Positions 27,517 through 37,695 are shown, numbered from the stretch's first letter. The stretch: 64,000 nucleotides of DNA from Agarilytica sp045430285 (GCA_045430285.1 JAILXV010000003.1:124001-188000), one strand, 5' to 3'. Notes: generated by a model not told the origin, from the sequence alone. Program-made: numbers and translations.

Positions 27517-30150
27517 TCAAGCGAATACTTCACTCACAACCTCAGCTTCGCCAAAAGGTTTTACCATCAAGATCAGCTTCGGCAACAGAAGTAAAGCGCC
27601 CATCAAGGCATAAAACATGGCCAATCCCGTCAACAAACCAAAATAGATCGTCGGTATAAATTCTGACAAAATCATAATAGAAAAACCAAAGATTATAATG
27701 ACCGAGGTGTAATACATCGCACGTCCAATAGATGCGTGAGAACGATGCATCGCCGCAACATAGTCACCATCCACTTTAATCTCTTCTTGGAAACGGTGGA
27801 TATAGTGAATGGTATCATCCACCCCTATCCCTACCGTGATTGCTGCGATGGTTATCGTCATCATATCGAGAGGCAGTCCCGCCAAACCCATGGTCCCTAA
27901 TATTGCCAAAGCGGCCAAAATATTCGGCACTATCGCCACAATCGCAATCACGAAAGAACGAAATAAGATAACAAACATCAACATAATGCCGAGAAACACC
28001 GCACCCAAAGTCACGATTTGTGAACTAAATAAACTTTGTAACATATTGTTGTACAACACCAACAAGCCTGTGGTTTTAACTTGCTCGGGCGCATATTCCA
28101 GATCCTCGATGAGATGCGCACGTATACGCTCTACGAGTTCTTTACGCTGTAAATCTGGATAGGTATCTCTTACGCGTAAAGTAATACGCGTATTATCATA
28201 TTCATCAGGCACAAAAGGTGAAATCAACACGCCTTTCACCTCGGGCGTTAAACTTTTTGCCAGTAAGGCCAGCTCAAAATCATTTAAACTGCCGTTAACA
28301 TCTTTACCCACTTTATATAGAATCGCGAGCGATTGTACCTTGCCAACTTCAGGCAAACTATCCAAATAATCATGCACCTTTTCTATGCGTTTTAGGCCGG
28401 CAACGGTCAACCAATAATTATTAATTGGAGCAGAATCAACTGCACTGCCTGCATTATTATCTTCGGAAAACGGATCGTCTCCATAGCCGTCAGAATCAAA
28501 TGCGTCACCTTCACCAAAGGGGTCTTCTTCGAATGAGTCACCGTCGGCAAAAGGATCGTCTTCGCCTTCAAATGTCTCCACTACCGCGTCTTCCACAACA
28601 GGCTTACCGAGCACAATATCTAAAGAAGTCGTACCACCAAGATTTTTATCGATGACAGACAAGCCCTGATAAATTTCGGTAGTTTCATGAAAGTAATCGA
28701 TAAAACGATTTTCAACTTGCAGTCGAGATATTCCGAGCGCACTTAAGCCTGCCACGATCACACTGCCCACAAGCACCAAGCTGCCGAAACGTTGCACGAC
28801 CGCACTAAAATACACGGTGAACGGTTTTGCCGCAGGCTGATCGTTTTTAGAATCGCTTTCCACTCGCTCCGGCGATAACAACATTAAACACGCCGGCATT
28901 AATAAAAAGGCGAGGAGTAAGGCGACGACTAAACCGATCGTCATCATCCAGCCAAAATCCATCACCGGTCGAATATCGCTCACCACAAGAGACGCAAAAG
29001 CAACAATCGTTGTTAAGGCTGTGTACAAACACGGACGAGCCATAAACCTCACCGTAGCGGCCACCAATTGTTGTTGTGACCAATCTGGCTGTTCTGCTGC
29101 ATACTCACGATAACGCACAACCAAATGAATAATGATGGCCAAAGAAATAATCAAAAGCAGTGCAACAAAATTTGAAGAGATGACGGTTAATCGCCAATCC
29201 AACCAACTGACGTAACCCAGCATCATCAGTACGGCAACTAAACAACTTATCATGGGTATAACGACAAAACGGACACGCCGAAAAATCGCCGCTAAAATGA
29301 TGATCATAAAAATAACAACGGCCCCACCAAAGACAACTAAATCGCTCTGAATAAAGGTGATCATATCAGCGGTAATCATGGTCACACCGCCGACAAAAAT
29401 TTGTGCGCGATCTTTATATTCATCCACCACGGCACGCACTTCTTCTACACGGTCGTGCCCTCGCCCTTCAGAGGCCGTACGATAGTCCAGAAAAGTTTGC
29501 GCAACGGCACTTAGCTCTCGCGATTCCTCTGCGCTTAGGCCTTCGTTATCTCGCTTAAACCTTAACTCATCACGCCGCTGCACTAAATCCATATAGGTAT
29601 CGTCGACGGCAAGGTTTAATTGCAAGGCGGTGGTTTGACCATCCGGCCCCAAAATTAGATCGCGGTATATTGGGCTCGACAAGAATTCCTGTCTGGCTTG
29701 GGCGCGATCCACCCCAGGCGTTAGCAAAGTGCGGGGTTCAGAAATAATTTCGCTAATACTTTGCTTAGGGCTATATAAAAGAGGCACATCGAGGATACTG
29801 TTAATCCCGACAACGCCCTCGATTTCGGCAAGATCTGCTTTTAACTCTCCGAGTAGAGCCAAAGCATCGTCGGACATCAAATCCGATTCAGGCCGAAAGG
29901 TAACAACAAGGAAATCCCCACTCTGATAGTCGCGAGACATTTCACGGTAGTATTTGAGATCCTCATCATGTTCCAGGGTCAGTGAATCTGCAGAAGCATC
30001 CAACTTAAAGCGCGGCAGCCCGAGCATAAGACCAATAGCGCAGAGCGCAATAAGCACTAGGACCGTTTTGGGATAACCGGTTACAAGACGAATATACTGT
30101 TCGAAAATTGTACGCATAGAAAAACCAGGGGCCATTGCGGTGTTTATCAT
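27517..30150 (-). CDS. MMPL/RND-superfamily exporter with acidic periplasmic insert
   Basis: The 877-residue protein has twelve membrane helices in two six-helix halves, each with a large periplasmic loop, as in RND/MMPL lipid and hopanoid-type exporters. GVDDTIHYIHRFQEEI in the second half and the related SLAIIIHLVVRYREYA in the first are family signatures. The second periplasmic loop holds an unusual Asp/Glu/Gly/Phe-rich insert at about residues 520-572 (DDPFADGD, EEDPFGEGD, GDDPFSED). The start may be internal (30117, MRTIFEQY), since no ribosome site precedes 30150. Substrate unknown. Confidence 0.87.
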   Translation of the reverse strand: MINTAMAPGFSMRTIFEQYIRLVTGYPKTVLVLIALCAIGLMLGLPRFKLDASADSLTLEHDEDLKYYREMSRDYQSGDFLVVTFRPESDLMSDDALALLGELKADLAEIEGVVGINSILDVPLLYSPKQSISEIISEPRTLLTPGVDRAQARQEFLSSPIYRDLILGPDGQTTALQLNLAVDDTYMDLVQRRDELRFKRDNEGLSAEESRELSAVAQTFLDYRTASEGRGHDRVEEVRAVVDEYKDRAQIFVGGVTMITADMITFIQSDLVVFGGAVVIFMIIILAAIFRRVRFVVIPMISCLVAVLMMLGYVSWLDWRLTVISSNFVALLLIISLAIIIHLVVRYREYAAEQPDWSQQQLVAATVRFMARPCLYTALTTIVAFASLVVSDIRPVMDFGWMMTIGLVVALLLAFLLMPACLMLLSPERVESDSKNDQPAAKPFTVYFSAVVQRFGSLVLVGSVIVAGLSALGISRLQVENRFIDYFHETTEIYQGLSVIDKNLGGTTSLDIVLGKPVVEDAVVETFEGEDDPFADGDSFEEDPFGEGDAFDSDGYGDDPFSEDNNAGSAVDSAPINNYWLTVAGLKRIEKVHDYLDSLPEVGKVQSLAILYKVGKDVNGSLNDFELALLAKSLTPEVKGVLISPFVPDEYDNTRITLRVRDTYPDLQRKELVERIRAHLIEDLEYAPEQVKTTGLLVLYNNMLQSLFSSQIVTLGAVFLGIMLMFVILFRSFVIAIVAIVPNILAALAILGTMGLAGLPLDMMTITIAAITVGIGVDDTIHYIHRFQEEIKVDGDYVAAMHRSHASIGRAMYYTSVIIIFGFSIMILSEFIPTIYFGLLTGLAMFYALMGALLLLPKLILMVKPFGEAEVVSEVFA

Positions 30151-30329
30151 TGAGGGGAGAACAGACTAGCGTGTTTAGAAAAAAATAAAAGCCCGTAGAT
30201 GAATTCTTTATTATGGCGCCGCGAAGTGTTGCACCACACACAGTTGGCGTGATTCAACTGAAAAGGTCCTTACCCTTTATTAGACGGTTCGCTATACTCC
30301 AGTGTTTGTAACATAACAATTTCGACCCT

Positions 30330-31166
30330 ATGCTCAAGATTCAGTTCAAGGATAAAAGACGTGATCCATTCTGGGTAATGGAAAAGTCTTTCTCCATCGG
30401 CCATGCAGGTAAGAATCATCTTACGATTGAGGATGACTCAGTCTCCTTACAGCATGCGCGCATTATCAATCAGGGCGAAAACTTCCTTCTTAAAGACCTT
30501 GGCAGCGAGCACGGCACCGCTGTGAATGGGCAGCGCATCACCCAAAAGAACATTGTTTGCGGCGATGTGATTACCATTGGCCATGTCGAACTTGAGGTCG
30601 TCGACCCATTCGACGAAACCGGCAGCGAAAATTATTGGTCATTAATCGCCGATTCAAGCTGGTTATCGGGTCAAGAATTCCCCGTTCTCGGAAAACCAGA
30701 CGACGTGGTGACCGTGGGCCGCAGCTCGCAGTGTGACATTGTCTTCCCAGGCACTCACCTTTCACGCCTCCATGCGGAAATCACCATCAATTACTCATCG
30801 CTAAGTATTAAAGATATGGGCTCAGCTAATGGTACCTTTGTGAATGATAAAAAGGTCACCACGGAACAACTTTACCCTGGTGATCGTATTCGCCTAGATG
30901 TCTACAGCTTCCGCGTATTTGGGCCAGGCATTCACCTCCCAAAATCCGCAACCACCTCTATTCAGCCAATTCCAGATGTACTGGCGGATTTAGAGAAAAG
31001 TAATATCGAAAAAAAGTGGAAATCAAAGCCCACCTCACCTGGCAACCGGGAAGAACTCAACCTTTACGCGAAACACCACAAGCAAGCGATAGTCGCGGGT
31101 CTTGTTGTACTAGGGGTACTCGGCTTCGCCGCCTATATCGTATTGGCAGTGGCAGAAAAGATCTAA
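30330..31166 (+). CDS. tandem FHA-domain protein with C-terminal membrane anchor
   Basis: The 278-residue protein has two forkhead-associated domains. The first spans residues 1-95 (FSIGHAGKNHLTI, SLQHARI, LGSEHGTAVNG). The second spans about 115-205 (VTVGRSSQCDIVF, LSRLHAEI, MGSANGTFVND). A linker of charged residues leads to one C-terminal helix (AIVAGLVVLGVLGFAAYIV). The second domain keeps the Arg, Ser, His and Asn positions typical of phosphothreonine binding; the first lacks the usual Arg. No kinase or type VI secretion gene is nearby, so the partner is unknown. It is divergent from the exporter gene and converges on ubiX. Confidence 0.85.
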   Translation: MLKIQFKDKRRDPFWVMEKSFSIGHAGKNHLTIEDDSVSLQHARIINQGENFLLKDLGSEHGTAVNGQRITQKNIVCGDVITIGHVELEVVDPFDETGSENYWSLIADSSWLSGQEFPVLGKPDDVVTVGRSSQCDIVFPGTHLSRLHAEITINYSSLSIKDMGSANGTFVNDKKVTTEQLYPGDRIRLDVYSFRVFGPGIHLPKSATTSIQPIPDVLADLEKSNIEKKWKSKPTSPGNREELNLYAKHHKQAIVAGLVVLGVLGFAAYIVLAVAEKI

Positions 31167-31175
31167 ACCACAAGG

Positions 31176-31784
31176 TCACTCACCCCAACGCGGTAAAATC
31201 TTCTGCGCGACACCCAGCTGATCCAGAATTCTTGCCACCACAAAATCCACCAGATCACTGACCGTTTCTGGGTTTTGATAAAAACCTGGGCTCGCCGGCA
31301 TGATAACCGCTCCCATACGCGAGAGCTTAAGCATATTTTCTAAATGCACATCTGACAGCGGCATTTCGCGTGGAACCAAAATCAATTGGCGGCGCTCTTT
31401 TAAGGCCACATCTGCTGCGCGCTCAATAAGGTTATTGCTCGCACCATGAGCGATGGCAGAAATAGTGCCACCACTCGCCGGACACACCACAAGACTTGAG
31501 GGTGAACTCGAGCCTGACGCGACAGGCGAGAACCAATCCTCTTTTGAAAACATACACAGCTGCTCACGACTGGCGTTAAACACCTGCAACCACTTCTCCC
31601 ACTGCGCCTCAAACACCTCCGGTAACTCAATATCCGTTTCCGTATTGACCACCACCCGCGCAGCGGATGAAACCATAAGGTAAACCCGGCAGTCGGCGGC
31701 CAATAACTGCTCCACCAGGCGCAAAGCATATTGCGCGCCTGATGCCCCAGTTATCGCCACACTCACAGTTCGATGAAATATCAT
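31176..31784 (-). CDS. ubiX: flavin prenyltransferase UbiX
   Basis: UbiX attaches a dimethylallyl group to FMN to make the prenylated flavin cofactor of the UbiD decarboxylase in ubiquinone synthesis. The 202-residue protein has the N-terminal flavin motif ITGASGAQYALRL, the VVCPASGGTISAIAHGAS segment and ALKERRQLILVPREMPLS. Its length is usual. It lies 13 bases after mpl on the same strand, a pair also seen in Pseudomonas. Confidence 0.96.
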   Translation of the reverse strand: MIFHRTVSVAITGASGAQYALRLVEQLLAADCRVYLMVSSAARVVVNTETDIELPEVFEAQWEKWLQVFNASREQLCMFSKEDWFSPVASGSSSPSSLVVCPASGGTISAIAHGASNNLIERAADVALKERRQLILVPREMPLSDVHLENMLKLSRMGAVIMPASPGFYQNPETVSDLVDFVVARILDQLGVAQKILPRWGE

Positions 31785-31797
31785 AGCCGCGCTAGCC

Positions 31798-33198
31798 TTA
31801 ACCTTGCTTATCTTGGAGCGCTTTAATTAAACGCTGATGAATACCCTGAAAGCCGCCATTACTCATAATAACTATATGACATGGCGAGCTTGTATCGATT
31901 TTGGACAGCGTATCTATGATATCGTCAACAGAATCATATACGGCAGACTCTGAAACAGCCACTTGGCCAGACGCTATCTTTTGGGACGTTTTATTTTTTG
32001 ATGCCACATAATCACTAAGCGACCATGACAACTGCGCATCTTGAAACCATAGCACCCTATTCGCATTAGCAACTGACGCCTCCAAAGCAGTCTTATGACA
32101 ACCTTGCTTCATAGTATTCGAACGAGGCTCAATCACACCGATAATCGGTGTATCGCCAACAAATTTTCGCAACCCCGCCAAAGTCGTTTCTATCGCGGTT
32201 GGGTGATGAGCAAAATCATCATAGATGCAAACCTCACCCACCTTCGCTAATAACTCCATACGGCGCTTAACGCCTGAAAATTTGCTGAGCGCTTCACATG
32301 CGGTCGCAGGCTCCACACCAACATGACGTGCCGCTGCAATAGCGGCCAGCGCGTTTTGAACATTGTGCAAGCCTGTCAGCGGCCATGCCACATCGCCACA
32401 TGCCTTACCCCGATGCACAATCTCAAAACCTGATCCGGCTTCGTCTTTCAATGAGTACTGCCAATCACCAGAGCCACCCATTACTTGCTCATCGGTCCAA
32501 CAGCCCATCGCCATAACTTCGTCGATTTCAGGGGCATCCGCACGAATCACCACACCATTTCGCGGCACGGTTCTGACAAGGTGATGGAATTGTTTTTGAA
32601 TCGCGAGCAGGTCAGGGAAAATATCGGCGTGGTCATATTCCAAATTATTAATCACCAAGGTGCGCGCATGGTAGTGAACAAATTTAGAACGCTTATCAAA
32701 AAAGGCTGTGTCGTACTCATCCGCCTCAATAACGAAAAAGTCACTCTCGCCCAATCTCGCCGAACAATCGAAGTTTTGCGGCACCCCACCGATCAAATAT
32801 CCAGGAGACATACCGGCGAATTCCAAGATCCAAGCCAACATGGTCGAGGTGGTGGTTTTGCCATGGGTACCCGATACCGCCAACACCCACTTATTTCGCA
32901 AAATATTCTCAGACAACCACTGAGGGCCTGAAATATACGGAAGCCCTCGATCCAGAATGGCCTCCATCACTGGATTACCGCGGCTTACAACATTACCGAC
33001 CACGATCATATCGGGCTTCAGCTCGAGCTGAGACTCATCGAACCCTTCAATTAACTCAATGCCGGCCGCTTCTAACTGGGTACTCATGGGCGGGTAAACA
33101 TTGTTATCCGAGCCCGTCACCCGATGCCCGCTCGCCTTGGCAAGCTGAGCTAAAGAGCCCATAAACGTCCCACAAATACCTAGGATGTGGATATGCAT
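31798..33198 (-). CDS. mpl: UDP-N-acetylmuramate:L-Ala-gamma-D-Glu-meso-Dap ligase Mpl
   Basis: Mpl joins recycled murein tripeptide to UDP-MurNAc, which returns wall fragments to synthesis. The 466-residue protein belongs to the Mur ligase family. It opens with HIHILGICGTFMGSLAQLAK, has the P-loop VSGTHGKTTTSTML, and continues with YDDFAHHPTAIETTL and GVIEPRSNTMKQG, all characteristic of Mpl rather than MurC. It is cytoplasmic and probably co-transcribed with ubiX. Confidence 0.96.
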   Translation of the reverse strand: MHIHILGICGTFMGSLAQLAKASGHRVTGSDNNVYPPMSTQLEAAGIELIEGFDESQLELKPDMIVVGNVVSRGNPVMEAILDRGLPYISGPQWLSENILRNKWVLAVSGTHGKTTTSTMLAWILEFAGMSPGYLIGGVPQNFDCSARLGESDFFVIEADEYDTAFFDKRSKFVHYHARTLVINNLEYDHADIFPDLLAIQKQFHHLVRTVPRNGVVIRADAPEIDEVMAMGCWTDEQVMGGSGDWQYSLKDEAGSGFEIVHRGKACGDVAWPLTGLHNVQNALAAIAAARHVGVEPATACEALSKFSGVKRRMELLAKVGEVCIYDDFAHHPTAIETTLAGLRKFVGDTPIIGVIEPRSNTMKQGCHKTALEASVANANRVLWFQDAQLSWSLSDYVASKNKTSQKIASGQVAVSESAVYDSVDDIIDTLSKIDTSSPCHIVIMSNGGFQGIHQRLIKALQDKQG

Positions 33199-33313
33199 TA
33201 ACTATTGCCTACAATCTGAAACAGAGTTTGGAGCAGCTTAACTAACTCCAGATCAGATAAAAAGCGTAATTCACAACATGCTTGCCGCCAAGCGGGTGAA
33301 GCAAGCCCAGCGA

Positions 33314-33943
33314 TTAAGGCAAAAACAATGATTGCTTACCCCACAGCGCTTTTAAGCGATCATCCCGCCCACAGCGCGAACGGTAAAATTTATAACGAAT
33401 GGGGTTTTTAAGGTAGTAATTTTGATGGTAGGTTTCCGCAGGATAAAAGGCGGAAGCGGCCAACACTTTGGTCGCCACGGCTTGGCCAAAGGTTTCCGCC
33501 ACCCTCCCTAAGCTTGCTTCAGCCAAGCTTTTCTCTTCCTCATCACCATAGTAGATATAACTCTTATACTGGCTGCCTTTATCACAAAACTGACCACGCT
33601 GATCAAAAGGGTCTACATTTCGCCAAAAGACATTCAGCAGCAAGGTGTAATTAAGCTTGGATGCGTCATAACGCACACGCAAGGCCTCAACATGCTGAGT
33701 GCCCCCAGCAGAAATCTTTTTATAATCTGCATTTTCAGCCTTACCTCCGATATAACCCGAGTCCGTGGCAAGCACACCATCAAGCGCGTCGAAGGGAGGT
33801 TCCATACACCAAAAACAGCCACCGGCAAACACGGCTTCCTTGATCATAACCTCCTGCGCTTTCTGAACTTCAGCAAACGACATCAGGGGGAAGGCTGTCA
33901 TCAACACCAGGATGCGCACCACGCTAAATTTTTTCATTTTCAT
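33314..33943 (-). CDS. msrA: peptide methionine sulfoxide reductase MsrA, exported form
   Basis: MsrA reduces the S-epimer of methionine sulfoxide. The catalytic motif AGGCFWCMEPPFD and the later YHQNYYLKN segment are clear. The protein starts with MKMKKFSVVRILVLMTAFPL and a typical cleavage region (MSFAEV), so it looks exported, unlike the cytosolic E. coli enzyme. I chose the ATG at 33943; the frame extends 12 residues upstream to 33979, which would precede the signal peptide. No msrB lies next to it. Confidence 0.92.
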   Translation of the reverse strand: MKMKKFSVVRILVLMTAFPLMSFAEVQKAQEVMIKEAVFAGGCFWCMEPPFDALDGVLATDSGYIGGKAENADYKKISAGGTQHVEALRVRYDASKLNYTLLLNVFWRNVDPFDQRGQFCDKGSQYKSYIYYGDEEEKSLAEASLGRVAETFGQAVATKVLAASAFYPAETYHQNYYLKNPIRYKFYRSRCGRDDRLKALWGKQSLFLP

Positions 33944-34159
33944 ATACTCAGATAAGGAATTATCGACAATCACACACAAACTCTACAACGCAATTACGAG
34001 GAGTTAATCACAAAACCAAAACAATTATTTTTGTGCCAGTTTTTATTCCACTTCAGTCTCCACAAAGACACCCATTCAGCACTATACTTACAGGGCTTTT
34101 TGTCATCGACCAAAGCACCCTCATCAACTACCAGAAAAACCCTCGAAAAGAGCCCCGAG

Positions 34160-35854
34160 TTGAATAAAAACACGCCAAATAAAAACGGCTCTCGTAACGC
34201 ACTCGCTCAAGCACGCGACGAATGCGAACTTCTGAATGCAATAAACAACACCATTGAGCTTGATGAACTCCTTGATATATTTGGCAACCAGATAGAAAAG
34301 CTCGGCTTGTTCGACGCCTACCTAATCAATCTAGTTGACGCCAACGACGAAAACCTCGTCTGCGAAAAAATACGCCTGCCCAAAGGTTACGAAAGCGTCG
34401 AAAGCACCTACCTCCATTACAATTTTTCGTTAAATGGGGATTTCGTCAATGTTGATTCATACAAACGTAATGACGCTATTGTGCTGGACCGAGCAAGCGT
34501 TCAACACTACGAACCTCACGTGCGCACACGTTTCGAGCGCTGGCAGGTTCATCAGCTTATTGCCGTACCGATAGCAAGTGCAGATGAGGGGAAACAACTC
34601 GGCACCATAATGGCGTTTCGGCAGCACAGCGATCTCGCACCCGAATCCGAGAAAGTCTTACGTAATCTGAGCATACCTTTTGGGCCACGCATCAAATCGG
34701 CCCTAAAATTTAACAAGCTGAAAGCCAAGCAGACTCAAGTCAATCAAATCGCATCCGAGCAAGCACGCTTTTTGACCTTTGTTACCACCATCAACAATTT
34801 AACTTCAACCGAAGAAATTTACGACGCAATATCCAAAGAGTTTTTGAGGCAACTGCCCTTTGAACACGTCTCCGTGATGATGAAAGAGGGAAACAAAATT
34901 GTCTGCAAGAAAAACATGGTCCACGACAGTAACTTTCAAGAGTTTTGTGACAGATGGGATAACTACCTCATCAATACGCCCTATAAAGTCGACATCACCG
35001 ATGGCGCAACACCCACCTGCCTATTGAATAATGCCCACCTTTTTTTCCCCGACGCCATGAAGATTCTGCATCTACCCATGTCGGAAAAAGACCGTATTGG
35101 CCTCACAATGCTCGATACGCCGCGCACCTTCCTGTTTATGCCCATTCGGCACAACAACCAGGCTATTGGCCTCATCTGGCTTATCAGTTTTACCAAAACG
35201 GTCGAGATTACGGATGAACAACTCAAACTGGTTGAACTGCTTTGTGCGTTTATTGGTACATCCATAAAAAATGCTGAAATCTACGAGGTGGTGGGCCAGC
35301 AAAAACGTGAAATCGAGCAGCTTAACGGCATTCTTCAGGGTAAAGTGGAAGAGTTAGCTGAAATTGCCGCCACAGACAAATTGACCGGCCTCTATAACTT
35401 TCGCTCGTTCGAACAAGAACTAGAACGACACATCTCCGCGATTCCCGATGGCCTCAAGGCCAAAGTGGCGCTCATTATTATTGATATCGATCACTTTAAA
35501 AAATTCAACGATACCTACGGTCACAACGCCGGCAATATCGTGCTCGCAGGCGTGGCAAAAAGCCTAAGTGAATTGGCAAGAAAAAGCGATATTGCCTGCC
35601 GCTTTGGAGGTGAAGAGTTTGCCGTAATACTGCCCAGATGCGACCAAGCGGGTGCTGAAAAATTTGCCCACCGCATACGCAGCGTTATCGAGTCTAGCCG
35701 CTACGACACGGATTCTGGTGCCCTCAGCGTAACGGTTAGTATTGGCGTAGGTCAGCATCAAGCTGGGGACACCCATCAGCAGCTATTCAAAAGGGTCGAT
35801 CAGGCGCTCTATCGCGCGAAAAAGCAGGGCAGAAACAGGGTGGAACTCGCCTAA
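34160..35854 (+). CDS. diguanylate cyclase with two GAF-like sensor domains (paralogue 1)
   Basis: It makes cyclic di-GMP. The C-terminal GGDEF domain has an intact ACRFGGEEFAVIL site, and RKSD five residues before it matches the RxxD inhibitory site. The N-terminal part holds two GAF-like regions joined by a helical stretch (SEQARFLTFVTTINNLTSTE), and a coiled coil precedes the cyclase (QQKREIEQLNGILQGKVEEL). No membrane helix is seen, so it is cytoplasmic. The frame opens at 34031 with TTG. I prefer the TTG at 34160, giving 564 residues, because it matches the 561-residue paralogue next door. The start remains uncertain. Confidence 0.88.
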   Translation: MNKNTPNKNGSRNALAQARDECELLNAINNTIELDELLDIFGNQIEKLGLFDAYLINLVDANDENLVCEKIRLPKGYESVESTYLHYNFSLNGDFVNVDSYKRNDAIVLDRASVQHYEPHVRTRFERWQVHQLIAVPIASADEGKQLGTIMAFRQHSDLAPESEKVLRNLSIPFGPRIKSALKFNKLKAKQTQVNQIASEQARFLTFVTTINNLTSTEEIYDAISKEFLRQLPFEHVSVMMKEGNKIVCKKNMVHDSNFQEFCDRWDNYLINTPYKVDITDGATPTCLLNNAHLFFPDAMKILHLPMSEKDRIGLTMLDTPRTFLFMPIRHNNQAIGLIWLISFTKTVEITDEQLKLVELLCAFIGTSIKNAEIYEVVGQQKREIEQLNGILQGKVEELAEIAATDKLTGLYNFRSFEQELERHISAIPDGLKAKVALIIIDIDHFKKFNDTYGHNAGNIVLAGVAKSLSELARKSDIACRFGGEEFAVILPRCDQAGAEKFAHRIRSVIESSRYDTDSGALSVTVSIGVGQHQAGDTHQQLFKRVDQALYRAKKQGRNRVELA

Positions 35855-36009
35855 ACTTGCCACCCACGCTGAAGTCCATCCCCGACACCTCCTGCTAAGA
35901 CATCATTTACCCACTTAAAGAATGCCCTTTTTTGATTACAAACTATACTTCTTGATGTCTATGAGGTGAATCGCCTCCGATATCGATCATCAAAAAGTAT
36001 TGTTTAACC

Positions 36010-37695
36010 ATGGCAGACACAACGGATACTCATCTTCCTCTTTCGACGAGCATAGAAAATACGCTTTTGCGCTCCATATGCAAAACAATCGAGCTGGACG
36101 AGCTACTTGAGTTACTTTACTCGGAAATAGAGCGCCTCAATGTCTTTGATGGCTTCCTGATCAACCTGGTTGATATCGCTCAAGAAAATCTTATCTGTGA
36201 ACGAGCGCGACTTCCCAAAGGTTTCGAAAGCTTCGAAACCACCATGAAAAAGTATAAATTTCCGCTCGACAGTGATTACGTTAACGCGGAAGCCTACAGA
36301 AAAAACCAAATCGTAAGCTTTGATACCGATTCATTGGACAAATACGATGAGACGGTAAAACAACGCTTTAAACTCTGGCAGATCGAACAACTACTGGTTC
36401 TCCCCATTCCAGAGCCCGATACGGACAATTCACTGGGCACCGTCATGGTGTTTCGCCAAGGGAAGCGTATTGAGTCGTCGACCATCGATAGCTTATCAAA
36501 CCTTATCGATATTTTTTCTTGCCAGATAAAAAATTCTCGTCAATATGACGGGATGCGTGAACGGCAAATGCAGGTTGAACAAACCGCAGCCGAGCAACAA
36601 CGGTTTCTAGAATTCATTGCCGATATCAACAACCTCACATCTACCGAAGAAATTTACCAAACCATTTCGCTCGAATTTTTGCAGCAACTGCCCTTCGATC
36701 TCGCCAGTGTGGTAATGCTCGAAAATGGATACCTCGTCAGTAAGCACAACACCGTAATCAATAGTTATTTTGACGAAACACTGAGACTCTGGACAGAGTT
36801 CATTGAAGAGAACCACTACGCGCTGGATCATACGGAAGGCGCAGTAGCGGCCGTATTCGTCAACAATACGCACCTAATGTTTCCTGATGTAATGACGATA
36901 AAACACCTGCCGATGCCAGAAAACGACAAACGGGGGCTGGATATTTTGAAGACGCCTCGCACGTTTCTTTTGATGCCCATTCGCTACAACGATGAGCCTA
37001 TCGGCGTTATATCACTCATCAGCATGTCCAAAACAATCCCCCTGAGCGACGAGGACATAAAGCTCGTTGAGCTGCTCTGTAACTTTATTGGTACGGCCAT
37101 TAAAAATGCAGAGGTCTACGGCATTGTCGCCCAACAAAAAAACGAAATTGAAGTGCTCAACCATAGCCTGCAAGATCGCGTCTATGAGCTTGGCGAGCTC
37201 GCATCAAAAGACAAGCTGACGGGGCTATATAACTTCCGCTCATTCGAACATGAATTGGACCGACGCATAAAAGAATACCATTTAAAATCCAACGAGTTCG
37301 AACTCGCGCTTATTATATTAGATATCGATAACTTCAAAGATTTCAACGACGCGCACGGCCACGCCGCAGGCAATATCGTACTCACCGGTGTTGCGCAAAA
37401 AATCAGTGATCTCGCCAGAAAAAAAGATATCGCTTGCCGATACGGCGGTGAAGAATTTGTTGTTATATTACCTAAGTGTGATTTGACCGGAGCACAAGTG
37501 TTTGCCGATCGTGTCCGAAAAACGATTGAGCGCGCTAGCTTTGAAACAGATGAAGGAAAACTCGGCGTTACGGTAAGCATCGGATTCGGATGTCACACCC
37601 GAAAAGAAACTCGAGAAGAGTTGTTCGAGCGCGTGGATCAAGCGCTATATCGTGCGAAACATCGTGGCCGCAATCGTATTGAGGTCGCGCCTTAA
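36010..37695 (+). CDS. diguanylate cyclase with two GAF-like sensor domains (paralogue 2)
   Basis: This 561-residue protein is collinear with the preceding gene through its full length: TIELDELL near the start, a central LTSTEEIY, PFDLASVVMLENG, the FLLMPIRYNDEPIGVI block and a C-terminal GGDEF domain. The active site is ACRYGGEEFVVIL with an RKKD inhibitory site five residues upstream, so the enzyme should be active and product-inhibited. A tandem duplication is evident. A 155-base gap separates the genes. It ends at an intrinsic terminator shared with hppA. Confidence 0.93.
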   Translation: MADTTDTHLPLSTSIENTLLRSICKTIELDELLELLYSEIERLNVFDGFLINLVDIAQENLICERARLPKGFESFETTMKKYKFPLDSDYVNAEAYRKNQIVSFDTDSLDKYDETVKQRFKLWQIEQLLVLPIPEPDTDNSLGTVMVFRQGKRIESSTIDSLSNLIDIFSCQIKNSRQYDGMRERQMQVEQTAAEQQRFLEFIADINNLTSTEEIYQTISLEFLQQLPFDLASVVMLENGYLVSKHNTVINSYFDETLRLWTEFIEENHYALDHTEGAVAAVFVNNTHLMFPDVMTIKHLPMPENDKRGLDILKTPRTFLLMPIRYNDEPIGVISLISMSKTIPLSDEDIKLVELLCNFIGTAIKNAEVYGIVAQQKNEIEVLNHSLQDRVYELGELASKDKLTGLYNFRSFEHELDRRIKEYHLKSNEFELALIILDIDNFKDFNDAHGHAAGNIVLTGVAQKISDLARKKDIACRYGGEEFVVILPKCDLTGAQVFADRVRKTIERASFETDEGKLGVTVSIGFGCHTRKETREELFERVDQALYRAKHRGRNRIEVAP

